Origin: Aquibacillus saliphilus
Lineage (GTDB): Bacteria > Bacillota > Bacilli > Bacillales > Amphibacillaceae
Assembly: GCF_020404745.1 (NCBI RefSeq)
Contig: NZ_JAIZAP010000009.1
Coordinates: 62,001 to 126,000 of the forward strand
Direction: 5' to 3'
Length of the DNA stretch: 64,000 bases
Of this stretch, positions 16,656-26,739 are shown piece after piece; the first letter of the stretch is position 1, and each line of letters opens with the position of its first letter. The position numbers were made by a program, and so were the translations under genes. The notes beneath the pieces were generated by a model. That model searched no databases, was not told the DNA's origin, and saw only the letters and a list, made by a program, of their open reading frames with translations.

Positions 16656-17552
16656 CTAGTACTCGACATCACTACCAAAGTATTTAAATTGAACGATAGA
16701 AATAACTCCAATGATAATAGCAAGAACGACACCCATCGAAGAAGCTAATCCAAAGTCACCTAGAAGAAAAGCTTGCTCATAGACTCGATACATGACGGTC
16801 GATGTAGCATAATTTGGACCACCAGAGGTAAGGAGTTGAATCAATGCAAAAATTTGGAATGAATTAATAGTCGTAATTACAATTACATATAAGTTTGTAG
16901 GCATTAGTAATGGCCAAATGATCTTTCTGAAAATTTGACCTGGTGTTGCTCGATCTAGCTGTGCTGCTTCAATATAAGTTGTGGGAATATTACCTAATGA
17001 GGCGACATAAAGGATAATCGGTTGTCCCACTGAAGTTGTAATTAATATAACAGTAATTGCCATTAATGCCGTTCTAGGATCTCCTAGCCAAGAAATAGGC
17101 TCCGCTCCAACTGCACCGGTAAGGTAGTTAAGTATTCCGTAATTTGGGTGATAGATCCAACCCCAAACAACTGTAACACTTACGACAGAAGTAACCGCAG
17201 GTAAGTAGAACACGCCTCTATAAAATGACCGAGAAAACTCGCTTTTTTTATAGATTGCCATTGCTACAAAAATTGAAAAAGCGATAACTATTGGCACGGC
17301 AACGATTACTATTAAAAGTGTATTCAACATTGCTTTATGGAAGGTTTCATCATGAAGTAATGTTGAGTAGTTTTCCAATCCATTAAACGTAAAACTAGAA
17401 ATATCGTAATCATAAAGGCTTATATATATCCCCTTCAACATTGGAAATAGAACAAAAATAAGGAAAAATGTTAGTGCTGGCAATAAAAACAGGTAGCTCA
17501 TTAACCAGTCTTTATTGATATATCTCTTAGTCTTCACTGGCAGTGTAGACAT
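16656..17552 (-). CDS. Sugar ABC transporter permease, MalF family
   Basis: This is a 298-residue permease with six transmembrane segments. The EAA coupling motif is EAAQLDRATPGQIFRKIIWP near residues 200-220. It pairs with the MalG-type protein 17 bases downstream to form the membrane channel of a CUT1 importer. AAAGGAGGGG precedes the ATG. The sugar is unknown; no glycosidase sits beside the operon to hint at an oligosaccharide. Confidence 0.93.
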   Translation of the reverse strand: MSTLPVKTKRYINKDWLMSYLFLLPALTFFLIFVLFPMLKGIYISLYDYDISSFTFNGLENYSTLLHDETFHKAMLNTLLIVIVAVPIVIAFSIFVAMAIYKKSEFSRSFYRGVFYLPAVTSVVSVTVVWGWIYHPNYGILNYLTGAVGAEPISWLGDPRTALMAITVILITTSVGQPIILYVASLGNIPTTYIEAAQLDRATPGQIFRKIIWPLLMPTNLYVIVITTINSFQIFALIQLLTSGGPNYATSTVMYRVYEQAFLLGDFGLASSMGVVLAIIIGVISIVQFKYFGSDVEY

Positions 17553-17619
17553 TTTCCCCCTCCTTTCGCTTATAGAAGGGAGTAGCGAATAATCAAGCTA
17601 CTCCCAAATAATTCATTAT

Positions 17620-19017
17620 TTAGTCTTCTTGGCCATCTTTTATTGCTTGATTTGCTTTCTCGGCAAATTCGTCTAAAGCTTCTTGAGGAGTTTTAGATCC
17701 TAGAACAGCTTGTTGTAATGCCGGGAACCAATACGTACGAATTTCTGCGTAACCATCTGCAATGGTTGGAGGATCGGTAATAAATTTACGAGCTAGCTCT
17801 GAATATTCATATTCAGATCCTTCATAGATACCAGTTATTGAGTTTCTTGCAGATAAACCACCAGTTTGTTTTAGGTTTTTCTCGCCCCATTCAGGATCGT
17901 TGATCACAAAATCTACAAATGTTTTAGATGCTTCAATTCTAGCTTCATCTCCATTATTGAACACTGCCAATCCGCCAATAAATGGTTCAAGCTGAGGATC
18001 TGAGCCGTCTGGAGTTGGATATGGTAATAGTACATCTTCAAAATCTTCTGTTTTGTCTGGAGCAAATAATTGTTTTAGAACTACAGAATAGTTAATCGCA
18101 AATGCCGATTTACCCTGTAAGAATAAGTCATTATGATCTCCGGCATCAAGTGAAGCAGAGCCTGGTGCAATCAGTTCTTCTTCAGACGCTTGTACGATCC
18201 ATTCAAGTGCCTCAACTCCACCTTCTGAGTTAATAGCAACTTCACTATAATCTTCTGACAAAAATCTACTAGCACCTAGATTAGTAACGTAACCTCGTGT
18301 TCCTTGGTCACCTGCAGTACTTTTTGCATAGAAACCAGTTGGAATAACATCTTGTGCTTTCTCTTTGACTGCACGTAAAGCGGTTTCATATTCTTCAACA
18401 GTCCAAGTTCTGTCTTCACGATCTAATGGTAATAAATCTAACGCACCAATTTCTTCAAACAATGTCTTGTTTACCGCCATCATGAACGGTCCTGTATTAA
18501 AAGGATACATATAGATTTGATCGCCAACCATGGATTGTTTCATTAATGCGGGTGAAATGTCATTTACTACTTCTTCCGGCATCATATCATTTAATGGAGC
18601 GAGTAAATCCTTTTTACCCCAGTCAATAATTCTTCCAGGTGCATCATAAATTATGTCTGGTGCTGTATCAGAAGCAATTGCCAAATTCAGCTTTTCTGGT
18701 CCACCTTCAAAACTTATCATTTCAAGATTGACTTTAATGTTCGGGTGCTTTTCATTAAACGCAGTAATTATTTGTTCCTCATATTTCCCAAGTTCTCCAT
18801 CTAGTGCTTGGAAGTTCGGGAAGGTCCACCATGTAACTTCCACCTCTTCTTCCTCATTCTCTTCTTTCTCGCTTGGTGTATCACTTGATGGCGAATCATC
18901 AGAGGAAGCATTCCCCTCAGTTTCCTCTGCTCCATCGCTACATGCACTAAATAATAGTGAAAAAGCAATAAGAATAACAAACAATAAAAACCCTTTCTTC
19001 TTAAATAAGTCCATCAT
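17620..19017 (-). CDS. Sugar-binding lipoprotein of a CUT1 ABC importer
   Basis: This is a 465-residue extracellular solute-binding protein (family 1 type). A signal segment ends in the lipobox LFSAC (Cys ~26), followed by an acidic, Ser-rich linker and then the binding domain from about residue 58 (VEVTWWTFPNFQALDG). Typical features are FNEKHPNIKVNLEM, ASDTAPDIIYDAPGR and, near the end, PQEALDEFAEKANQAI. It is the first gene of the operon. A cre-like site lies ~30 bases upstream of its start, and a divergent YesN/YesM-type two-component pair lies beyond that, probably its regulator. Confidence 0.93.
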   Translation of the reverse strand: MMDLFKKKGFLLFVILIAFSLLFSACSDGAEETEGNASSDDSPSSDTPSEKEENEEEEVEVTWWTFPNFQALDGELGKYEEQIITAFNEKHPNIKVNLEMISFEGGPEKLNLAIASDTAPDIIYDAPGRIIDWGKKDLLAPLNDMMPEEVVNDISPALMKQSMVGDQIYMYPFNTGPFMMAVNKTLFEEIGALDLLPLDREDRTWTVEEYETALRAVKEKAQDVIPTGFYAKSTAGDQGTRGYVTNLGASRFLSEDYSEVAINSEGGVEALEWIVQASEEELIAPGSASLDAGDHNDLFLQGKSAFAINYSVVLKQLFAPDKTEDFEDVLLPYPTPDGSDPQLEPFIGGLAVFNNGDEARIEASKTFVDFVINDPEWGEKNLKQTGGLSARNSITGIYEGSEYEYSELARKFITDPPTIADGYAEIRTYWFPALQQAVLGSKTPQEALDEFAEKANQAIKDGQED

Positions 19018-19045
19018 TTCACCCCCGTGTTATTGGAAACAAAAA

Positions 19046-19059
19046 TTAAAGCGTTTTCA
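19046..19059. promoter_or_regulatory. cre-like site for CcpA upstream of the CUT1 operon
   Basis: TTAAAGCGTTTTCA matches the cre consensus TGNAARCGNWWWCA with one mismatch (T for G at position 2). Its place just before the sugar-binding gene fits catabolite repression. Confidence 0.6.
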
Positions 19060-19239
19060 TCTCCTGATTAAAGAATATATTTTTAATAGTGACATTACAA
19101 TCCAGTATACTTTACATTTGGGGTGCATTTCTTACCTTTATAAAAAGTAGTAACTAACTATTAATCCATCAGTCTATGAATTTATTGTTTTTATGGTATA
19201 TAATGTAAAAAAAGAAGTAGTAATTTAGGAGAGAATTAA

Positions 19240-20874
19240 ATGTATAAGTTGATGATTGCTGAAGATGAACCTATCGTAAGGGAAGGGTTAAAACAGTATT
19301 TCAATTGGGAGGAGCTAGGGATAAAGCAAATCTTTGATGCTGAAAATGGGAAAATCGGAATTCAGATAGCTCTCCAGGAACAACCTGATATAATTATTAC
19401 TGATATTCGTATGCCTGAATTAGATGGGCTTGAGATGATAAAACAGCTTAGACCAAAACTCCCTAATACGATTTTCGTTATATTAACTGGATACAACGAA
19501 TTTAGTTATGCTCAAAAAGCTATTGGTTATGGTGGCGTATATGATTATCTACTTAAACCTTTACAATATGATGAGGGATATAAAACTATTGTAAATTGTA
19601 TTAAAAAAATTGATGATCAACGTCACGACTTAAAAAATCGATCGAAACTAGAGCTAGAATCGAAACAAAATTTAGATTACAGAGCGAGTCAATTAATAAA
19701 GGTCTTAGTAGAAGAAGACAGTGTTGATGAACAATCAATTGTAAGCCTTTACAATTTAAGGGGTAGTGACTACTTATATCGAACGTTCGTACTAACGTGT
19801 ATCCCATCTGATTTCTCTTCACCCAATCAAATAAGAGTTTGGTGGAGACAAAATGCGAAAAACATTATTTCAGACTCAATTGAGTTCATGTTTCAGACAA
19901 AAACTAAGCCGATCATACTTACTTATTTTCACAAACGAAAGCTTTATGCCTGTGTTGTTTATCCTGCTAACAATCAGGTAGTAGCCGATAGAGCTATTGA
20001 ACAAGAGTTAAACAACATGCTAAAGCGTATAAGCAATCAACATCACTCTACCTTATTTTTGGCTGTGGGGGACCCAGTAGCCACCCTTTTGAAAGTTAAA
20101 AACTCATTTCAAACAACAAAACAAGCCTTATATCGACGATTCTTTGAAAAGCACCGACATGTTTTCTTTAAGTCATTAACAGAAAAAAACAATGATATCG
20201 GAAATGAAATGATGGTTCAACTAGAAAACAGAGACAAAAATTTAATTCGTACCTATTTGCAAAATGGTGATTTTCAGCAAATGAATCAATTGATGAAAGA
20301 CTTAACCAAAAAACTTCCCTATCAATCTTCTGAAAAATTGTTCGCTTATTTACATGAGATCATCACCATCGTTTTACAGTTTGCTAATCAAAACAACATG
20401 GCAATAGATGGAGTGTACCATGACAAGTTACTTACGCTAGAGTGTGTGGATGACTTTGTATTTATTGAGGATCTTTTTGATTGGTTTGCTTCTTGGATGG
20501 GCCAACTGAGTCTACAATATTTAAATAAAGCGAACGATGATGACTCTCAAGAAAATAAACTCTTTGATGAAATTAGATCATTTATTATACAGAATATAGA
20601 CCAGTATTTAACGCTTAATATAGTAGCGGAACACTTTTTTTACAATCCATCTTATTTAAGTCGACTTTTCAAAACTAAACTAGATAAAAACTATCTGACT
20701 TTTGTTACTGAGGTTAGAATCGATTATGCACAACAATGCTTAGAAGATCCTAACCATTCAATTAGTGAGGTTTGTGAAATGTCTGGCTACAAAAATTATA
20801 AGCATTTTGTGAAATTATTTAAAAGTGTCACGCATTTAACTCCAACGGAATACAGAAAACAATTAAGGATGTAA
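19240..20874 (+). CDS. AraC-type response regulator (YesN-like)
   Basis: This is a 544-residue cytoplasmic regulator. The N-terminal receiver has AEDEP at 7-11, phosphoacceptor D55 in IITDIRMPELDG and a switch region YLLKPLQYDE. A long poorly conserved middle (residues ~125-430) follows. The C-terminal AraC helix-turn-helix pair starts with FIIQNIDQYLTLNIVAEHFF and ends with GYKNYKHFVKLFKSVTHLTP. TAGGAGAG precedes the ATG. The partner kinase begins four bases after the stop codon. It is divergent from the CUT1 importer, which it probably activates. Confidence 0.93.
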   Translation: MYKLMIAEDEPIVREGLKQYFNWEELGIKQIFDAENGKIGIQIALQEQPDIIITDIRMPELDGLEMIKQLRPKLPNTIFVILTGYNEFSYAQKAIGYGGVYDYLLKPLQYDEGYKTIVNCIKKIDDQRHDLKNRSKLELESKQNLDYRASQLIKVLVEEDSVDEQSIVSLYNLRGSDYLYRTFVLTCIPSDFSSPNQIRVWWRQNAKNIISDSIEFMFQTKTKPIILTYFHKRKLYACVVYPANNQVVADRAIEQELNNMLKRISNQHHSTLFLAVGDPVATLLKVKNSFQTTKQALYRRFFEKHRHVFFKSLTEKNNDIGNEMMVQLENRDKNLIRTYLQNGDFQQMNQLMKDLTKKLPYQSSEKLFAYLHEIITIVLQFANQNNMAIDGVYHDKLLTLECVDDFVFIEDLFDWFASWMGQLSLQYLNKANDDDSQENKLFDEIRSFIIQNIDQYLTLNIVAEHFFYNPSYLSRLFKTKLDKNYLTFVTEVRIDYAQQCLEDPNHSISEVCEMSGYKNYKHFVKLFKSVTHLTPTEYRKQLRM

Positions 20875-20878
20875 TTAA

Positions 20879-22693
20879 ATGAGTAAAATAGGGTGGCCGA
20901 AAAAAATATTTCCATTCAAACGCTTAAATCACCAGATATTTTTTCTTACAATTATCTGCATTACAATTCCACTTTTGGTGATATCTATAATCATTTATAT
21001 TTACTCGGTGCAAACGGTAAAAAATGAATATCAAAATAGCTCACAACTTCTTCTTAATAATTTATCGTTTAATATCGACCAGTACCTTCAAAGCATAGAA
21101 ATGGGGACACTTACTGCACAAATGGATGGTCAGCTTCATACAGCCTTGGAGAATTGGTCTGGAAATGAGAAGGAACCAGTACTTTATGAGAGTATTTTAT
21201 ATGAGAAAGCGATTGAAAATTTCATTAGTACAATTGAAGTAACTATAAAAAATGTAGATAGTGTACAAATCTACGTGGGAAATCGTGTCTTTTATTCTAC
21301 TATTTCTGATAGGGAAACAAATGATATTACGGATGTCATTCATGAAAAGTGGTACCAACAAACACTCAAGGAACAAGGTAGCATTTCCATAATTGGTACG
21401 CATCAACCATTTCATCGAGCTAGTTCTAGTCAACCAGTTATTTCAATTGCAAGAGTTATTAATAAAAGTGGAACTAAAGAATCCTTAGGTGTCTTGCTTA
21501 TTGATATTCGGTTAGATTCTTTGCGAGAGATATTAACTTTTTCAGAGAATAGCAACCGAAACTTTGTTATTCTTGATAAAAATGGGAATGTCATTTACGC
21601 AACTAGTTCTAGCCATCTTAATGAATCGATGTCGTTGAAACCTCATAATCAATCGCTTTTAGCGTCCTTAGAAAATGAATCAGGAAGCTATTTTGGACCA
21701 ATAGACGGTGTGAACTCTTTTATAAATTATGTGACATCACCATATTCAGATTGGACAGTTGTTCAATACATAGATGAAAAAGAAATGACGAAACAAGCAG
21801 ATATATTGAGAGAAATAATATTAGGATTTGCTTTTATATCATTAGGTATAGCAGTCTTATTTATGTATATTTTATATTCTCGGGTGACCAAGCCAGTTAT
21901 TTCTTTAAGTAAGCAAGTAGAGTTAATAGGAAAAGGAAAATTCAATGTAAATTTAACTAGTAATCGACAAGATGAATTCGGCTTACTTTATACCGGAATT
22001 CAAGAAATGGTTGCCGATATCCAAAATTATATTGAGAGGTCATCCGATTTGAAAGCAAAACAAAAAGTAGCACATTACCGTGCGCTTAAAAGCCAAATTA
22101 ACCCGCACTTTTTAGCAAATTCACTTTCAACGATTCAAATGAAGGCTGTAATTAATAAACAACACGACATTGGTGAAATGATTGGTTTACTGGGACTGTT
22201 GTTTCGAAGTTATATTCAAAGTGGTAAGGAGATTGTCTCTTTAAAGGAAGAGCTTTCTCATACCCGTCTTTATGTTCAAGTTCAACAAATGAGATTTGGA
22301 AATAAGATTAAGTACGAGGAGAATCTAGCACCGGGTAGTGAAGATATCGAAGTCATACACTTCTCACTTCAGCCTATTGTTGAAAATGCCATCGTCCATG
22401 GACTAGAAATTAAGAGTGGGCCTGGGATCATTACGGTTTCTACAGAAATCAAGAATAAGGATATGATTATTTCCATTAGAGATAATGGGATTGGAATGAA
22501 TGAAGAACAATTGCAAGAAATACACAGACATCTGTCTCAATCAATGGATACATTTAATGATGAGCATATCGGAATTAAGAATATACATGATCAAATCAAA
22601 TTCTATTTTGGTAATCAATATGGAATTGAAATAAGAAGTACCATAGGCAAAGGAACTACTGTAACACTCAGAATCCCTGTAAAGAAAGGGTAG
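20879..22693 (+). CDS. Sensor histidine kinase (YesM-like)
   Basis: This is a 604-residue membrane kinase. The first transmembrane helix (residues ~18-42) is followed by a large extracytoplasmic Cache-type sensor region to ~300, a second helix (~307-330) and a HAMP linker (SRVTKPVISLSKQVELIG). The His_kinase domain carries KSQINPHFLANSL (phosphoacceptor His near residue 410); Ala and Ser stand where most relatives have Phe and Thr in PHFLFNTL. The HATPase domain shows QPIVENAIVHG and DNGIGMN. It is paired with the preceding AraC-type regulator. The external Cache domain suggests it senses a sugar or oligosaccharide directly. Confidence 0.92.
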   Translation: MSKIGWPKKIFPFKRLNHQIFFLTIICITIPLLVISIIIYIYSVQTVKNEYQNSSQLLLNNLSFNIDQYLQSIEMGTLTAQMDGQLHTALENWSGNEKEPVLYESILYEKAIENFISTIEVTIKNVDSVQIYVGNRVFYSTISDRETNDITDVIHEKWYQQTLKEQGSISIIGTHQPFHRASSSQPVISIARVINKSGTKESLGVLLIDIRLDSLREILTFSENSNRNFVILDKNGNVIYATSSSHLNESMSLKPHNQSLLASLENESGSYFGPIDGVNSFINYVTSPYSDWTVVQYIDEKEMTKQADILREIILGFAFISLGIAVLFMYILYSRVTKPVISLSKQVELIGKGKFNVNLTSNRQDEFGLLYTGIQEMVADIQNYIERSSDLKAKQKVAHYRALKSQINPHFLANSLSTIQMKAVINKQHDIGEMIGLLGLLFRSYIQSGKEIVSLKEELSHTRLYVQVQQMRFGNKIKYEENLAPGSEDIEVIHFSLQPIVENAIVHGLEIKSGPGIITVSTEIKNKDMIISIRDNGIGMNEEQLQEIHRHLSQSMDTFNDEHIGIKNIHDQIKFYFGNQYGIEIRSTIGKGTTVTLRIPVKKG

Positions 22694-22758
22694 CTTGAGA
22701 CAAGGGGCAAAAACCTGTTCCTCTGTCCTGTATTTTGTAGTAGAGGGAGTATCGCTTT

Positions 22759-23733
22759 ATGAGAAATATGATCACTTTTGTAATCGTTATCATTTGTGCT
22801 GTTCTTTTTTATTTTACGATTGACTCAGCACTTGATGCATATAGAACGAATTGGCAACTACCGAAAGAATCGGAACAAGAACTAACTAATCGTCTGGTTC
22901 TCATTACTCAGGAACTCGATACTCCTTTTTGGGACAAGGTTAGTGCCGGGGCGAGAGAACAAGCAGAAAAAGAAGGTGCAACCCTTGAAGTATGGGGGAG
23001 CTATGAGAATAACCAGGAAAATTTTTTAAAGCAAATTGAAATAGCTATTTATTCAAAAGTTGACGGCATTATCATACAAGGGTTGGATACAGGTGAGTTC
23101 AAGGAAATATTGAAGGTGAAAGCAGCGTCTTACGGAATTCCTATAATCACCGTCGCGAATGATGTTCCCTCGTCAGAAAGTCTTCGTAAAACCTATGTTG
23201 GTTCTAACCAATATTTAGCAGGGGAATTAATCGCAAAGCAAATCGTAACTGATATGGGAACAACCGGAGAAGTTATTCTTATGCTCGACAGCAGGCAGGA
23301 ATTCTATCAGAACCAACGATTGCAGGGTATTCAAGATTATCTAAAGGACTATCCGAACATCCAGTTGATAGAAGCGAAAACAGAAGATAGTAGAGAGCAA
23401 GGTATTGCTCTAACAAAGGATTTATTGAACCGATATCCAAATGTTGAAGCTTTTATTGCGGTTAATGCTAATTTTACAGAGGATATAATCGAGGAGATAG
23501 AGAGACGCTCGAAAGTAGAACCATTTCATCTTTATTCTTTTGATGACAGTCGTGCATCATTAGCTCTTCTAAAACAAGGAAAGCTTGATGGAATGATAGA
23601 GCAATCCCCAAATGAAATGGGACAAAAAAGTGTGAATTTAATGATGAAATGGCTGAATAATGATACTGTTCCACTAGATTTAGATGGTTATCTTACAGAT
23701 ATTCGGATGGTAAAGGCGTTGGACGTGCAATGA
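22759..23733 (+). CDS. Membrane-anchored sugar-binding sensor protein (XylFII-like)
   Basis: This is a 324-residue periplasmic-binding-fold protein of the ribose/xylose class. It keeps an uncleaved-looking N-terminal helix (residues 4-22) with no lipobox cysteine. The binding fold begins around NRLVLITQELDTPFWDKV, with YSKVDGIIIQGLDTG and IPIITVANDVPSSE. Its stop overlaps the start of the sensor kinase by four bases. In Clostridium beijerinckii a protein of this kind (XylFII) binds D-xylose and forms the sensing complex with LytS, which works with YesN; the gene order here is the same. It is therefore likely a receptor, not a transporter subunit. Sugar identity is inferred. Confidence 0.88.
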   Translation: MRNMITFVIVIICAVLFYFTIDSALDAYRTNWQLPKESEQELTNRLVLITQELDTPFWDKVSAGAREQAEKEGATLEVWGSYENNQENFLKQIEIAIYSKVDGIIIQGLDTGEFKEILKVKAASYGIPIITVANDVPSSESLRKTYVGSNQYLAGELIAKQIVTDMGTTGEVILMLDSRQEFYQNQRLQGIQDYLKDYPNIQLIEAKTEDSREQGIALTKDLLNRYPNVEAFIAVNANFTEDIIEEIERRSKVEPFHLYSFDDSRASLALLKQGKLDGMIEQSPNEMGQKSVNLMMKWLNNDTVPLDLDGYLTDIRMVKALDVQ

Positions 23734-25199
23734 ATACGATACAGAAGAAAATATGGTTGCTTGCGATCGTTGTCTTACTAATTATGGCAACGATATGGAT
23801 GTCACTTACCTTTTACAATCAAAAAATGCAAGATCAATATAATAACATTCTCGAGCGGTATTTAGTGATGAACGAATTAACGATTTCAAGCCAGCAAATG
23901 GTAACATCATTAAACAATTACTTGCTGATTCCTACAGCCGAAGATTTAGAACAAATGAACAGTAGTAAGGAACAAATTCAGAAAATGAAAGAGGAGGTTT
24001 CTAATTTTAAAAACGCAGAGAATGAATTAGCGTTGACTAACTATATTAATTTAATTGATAGTTTGATCGAAACAGTTAATCGTTCCATTATCTTTCAAAC
24101 AGAATCAGGAACAGAGAATGCAAGAAAAGCACTCAATGAAGCGACGCATATTTCTGACTATATATCTGAAATGACACTTACTTTAATTGATACAGAGCTA
24201 AAGACATATGACAGGTTTTACCGGGGGATCATTAACCAATCAGAAGACTTGAATCAGCTTGGAATATGGCTGCTATTGTTAATCACATTTCTGTTATTAC
24301 TGTATACCTACTGGTTTTCGTTAAAAATTACTAGGCCAGTCGAAAAGCTGACACGGGCAGCAAGTGAATTGTCAAAGGGACGATTTGATTTAAAAATTGA
24401 GGTCGATTCCAAAGACGAAATAGCATTTTTGGCGAGAATGTTTGAACATATGAGAAATAATATTAATAATCTGATTTCAGAAATTAAACAGAAAGCACAG
24501 CTTGAAAAAGAACTGCAGCAGAGTAAGCTTCTTTTAAAAGAAAGCCAGCTCATCAGTTTGCAAAGCCAAATTAATCCACATTTTTTGTTCAATACACTTA
24601 ATACCCTTTCGAAAAAAGCTTATATGGAAGGATCTGAAGAAACAAGTGATTTACTTGTCAGTGTTGCCGGCCTGTTGCGATATAACTTAAAGCATTTAGA
24701 CAAGTCTATGACGCTTCATGATGAAGTCAACGTTTTGAATCAATATATTGATATTCAAAAAGCAAGATTTACAGATAGGTTAGCCTTTTATACAGAGATT
24801 GACGAATCTTGTCTCGGTATAGAAATACCTGGACTAACGTTACAACCGATTGTAGAAAATGCTGTGATACATGCAGTTGAGCCAAATGAAGATGGTGGTA
24901 CGATCTGGTTCCGAGTTAAAGACCGAGGAGACCGCGTTACAGTTGAGGTCGAGGATAACGGTCCTGGAATGTCAGCAGACACGATTAGACAAATCATGGA
25001 CGAGGAACAACAACATGACACAATGAAAGGGCATGCGTCAGGAATTGGGTTAAGCAATGTAGTGAAGCGTCTTCGACTTTTCAATGGGTGCGAGGATGTG
25101 ATTGAGATTGAAGGTAACGTAGGAAGTGGGACAAAAGTAATTATACATATCTTCAAGGAGAGGAGAGTCGATCAAGATGATAAAGCTACTAATCGTTGA
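23730..25199 (+). CDS. Sensor histidine kinase, LytS/YesM type, of sugar-sensing module 1
   Basis: This is a 489-residue kinase. TM1 (residues ~8-28), a helical extracytoplasmic region of about 145 residues, TM2 (~178-195) and a HAMP domain (ITRPVEKLTRAASELSKG) are followed by a coiled coil and the His_kinase motif QSQINPHFLFNTLNTLSKKA (His near residue 284). The HATPase domain has LQPIVENAVIHAV and DNGPGMSAD. It overlaps the upstream receptor gene by four bases and the downstream regulator by 23 bases, so all three are coupled. The helical external region should dock the sugar-binding receptor. Confidence 0.93.
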   Translation: MNTIQKKIWLLAIVVLLIMATIWMSLTFYNQKMQDQYNNILERYLVMNELTISSQQMVTSLNNYLLIPTAEDLEQMNSSKEQIQKMKEEVSNFKNAENELALTNYINLIDSLIETVNRSIIFQTESGTENARKALNEATHISDYISEMTLTLIDTELKTYDRFYRGIINQSEDLNQLGIWLLLLITFLLLLYTYWFSLKITRPVEKLTRAASELSKGRFDLKIEVDSKDEIAFLARMFEHMRNNINNLISEIKQKAQLEKELQQSKLLLKESQLISLQSQINPHFLFNTLNTLSKKAYMEGSEETSDLLVSVAGLLRYNLKHLDKSMTLHDEVNVLNQYIDIQKARFTDRLAFYTEIDESCLGIEIPGLTLQPIVENAVIHAVEPNEDGGTIWFRVKDRGDRVTVEVEDNGPGMSADTIRQIMDEEQQHDTMKGHASGIGLSNVVKRLRLFNGCEDVIEIEGNVGSGTKVIIHIFKERRVDQDDKATNR

Positions 25200-26709
25200 T
25201 GATGAACAAGTCGAACGAGATGCACTGCAAGCAATTTTGGAGAAAAACTTCTCTGATCTCGTAGTCAAACAAGCGAGGAATGGAAGAATTGCGATTGAAG
25301 CAGCAGCAGAGTTTCAACCAGATTTAGTGTTAATGGACATCAAAATGCCTGGTATTAGTGGTCTTGAAGCAATAAAAAAAATCAATCTCGACTATCCTAC
25401 TATTAAATTTATTATGGTTACTGCTTATGCAACGTTTGACTATGCACATTCAGCAATGAAGCTAGGTGTTGTTGATTATATGGTGAAACCGAGTAAGGTT
25501 TCAGACATCGTTGATACAATGGATAAGGTTCTCAATCAGATTGAACAAGAACAAAAATCACTGGAGGAAGATAAGCACCAACAGCATACAATGCAAAAAG
25601 CGATGTCCGTTTTTGAAACGGATGTCGTTACTCAGCTGTTGTTCGATCATGTCCATGAAGTGCATTTAAATGAGTTGGTCGAGATGTTGGACATGCAGAT
25701 AACCAAAGAAAAATTCATCATGAACCTTTTGCTTCCACTAGGTTCAGAAGTCTATTATTCTGCAATCAGAGAAAAGGTTAGAAAAGCTGGAAGCGGGTGG
25801 GTTGGTGCTTTATACGGACGCCAGCTACCAATCATTGTTTTCCGGAAAAAGGACCAATCGTATCGAGCCCAAGCTACCTTTTTAGCTAGAGAAATTCTGA
25901 CACTAGCAAAACCGGATGGCGATGCTGGCTGGTTTATTGGGATAGGTAATGTTTATAGTTCGTTAAATCAAATACGGCAATCCTATCAAGAGTCGTTAAT
26001 AGCAACTCGGGACATGTTGCTGCCGGTTAAATACCGATTTTACGACGATTTGCCTTCACTTGTTCCAGGCTTCGATGAACAAACGTCAAAGCAATATCAA
26101 CAACAATTTTTTGACCTTATCCGTAATGGACAATGGAAAGAAATGAATACAAGCATAACTACCTTGATCAATCATTATGAGCAGGATGGCACCAATATAC
26201 TGCAAACACAGCAACATCTGATGGAACTCCTATTTCTTGTCTCTCAAGTACTAAGTGAAATGGGTGTAGAACTTGATTCACCGATCTATTCCTTTCAATC
26301 TACTGATTATAGGCAACTACGTGCAGAAACAAGTCACTTGCTAGAAAGGTTACAGCTGTCATATCAGGATCGCCATGCAAACCTAGAAGAAGATACAATC
26401 GAACACATTAAACAATATATCATTGAACATGCTCACCAAAATATTTCACTGGATGCAATAGGTAAGGAAGTAGGTTTGAGTCCTATCTATATCAGTAAAA
26501 TCTTTAAAGAGCAACTAGGAATTAATTATATAAATTTTTTAACTGAGTGCCGGATTGAAAAAGCAAAAAAGTTGATGCGAGACCCAGATAAAAGCTTAAA
26601 GGCAATCACTTTTGAGGTAGGCTACCACGATCCAAATTACTTCAGTAAGGTGTTCAAAAAATTGTGTCACGTGTCGCCAACAGAATATCGTAAGAACATT
26701 CATGGTTAG
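25177..26709 (+). CDS. AraC-type response regulator, YesN type, of sugar-sensing module 1
   Basis: This is a 510-residue regulator. The receiver has VDDEQ at 7-11, phosphoacceptor D54 in VLMDIKMPGISG and switch MVKPSKVSD. The C-terminal AraC domain runs from IKQYIIEHAHQNISLDAIGK to GYHDPNYFSKVFKKLCHVSP. GGAGAGGAG precedes the ATG inside the kinase gene. It is followed after six bases by a codon run leading into a sugar-binding lipoprotein gene and then the ABC importer, the likely targets. The paralogue at 58.9 kb has the same layout. Confidence 0.93.
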   Translation: MIKLLIVDDEQVERDALQAILEKNFSDLVVKQARNGRIAIEAAAEFQPDLVLMDIKMPGISGLEAIKKINLDYPTIKFIMVTAYATFDYAHSAMKLGVVDYMVKPSKVSDIVDTMDKVLNQIEQEQKSLEEDKHQQHTMQKAMSVFETDVVTQLLFDHVHEVHLNELVEMLDMQITKEKFIMNLLLPLGSEVYYSAIREKVRKAGSGWVGALYGRQLPIIVFRKKDQSYRAQATFLAREILTLAKPDGDAGWFIGIGNVYSSLNQIRQSYQESLIATRDMLLPVKYRFYDDLPSLVPGFDEQTSKQYQQQFFDLIRNGQWKEMNTSITTLINHYEQDGTNILQTQQHLMELLFLVSQVLSEMGVELDSPIYSFQSTDYRQLRAETSHLLERLQLSYQDRHANLEEDTIEHIKQYIIEHAHQNISLDAIGKEVGLSPIYISKIFKEQLGINYINFLTECRIEKAKKLMRDPDKSLKAITFEVGYHDPNYFSKVFKKLCHVSPTEYRKNIHG

Positions 26710-26739
26710 AAGGGCTTGGTGGGGGAGGAATGGAGACAA

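Noticed and set aside
22759-23733. Ordinary ABC-importer binding lipoprotein
   Set aside because: It has an N-terminal anchor without a lipobox Cys and overlaps a sensor kinase gene, which fits a receptor for signalling.
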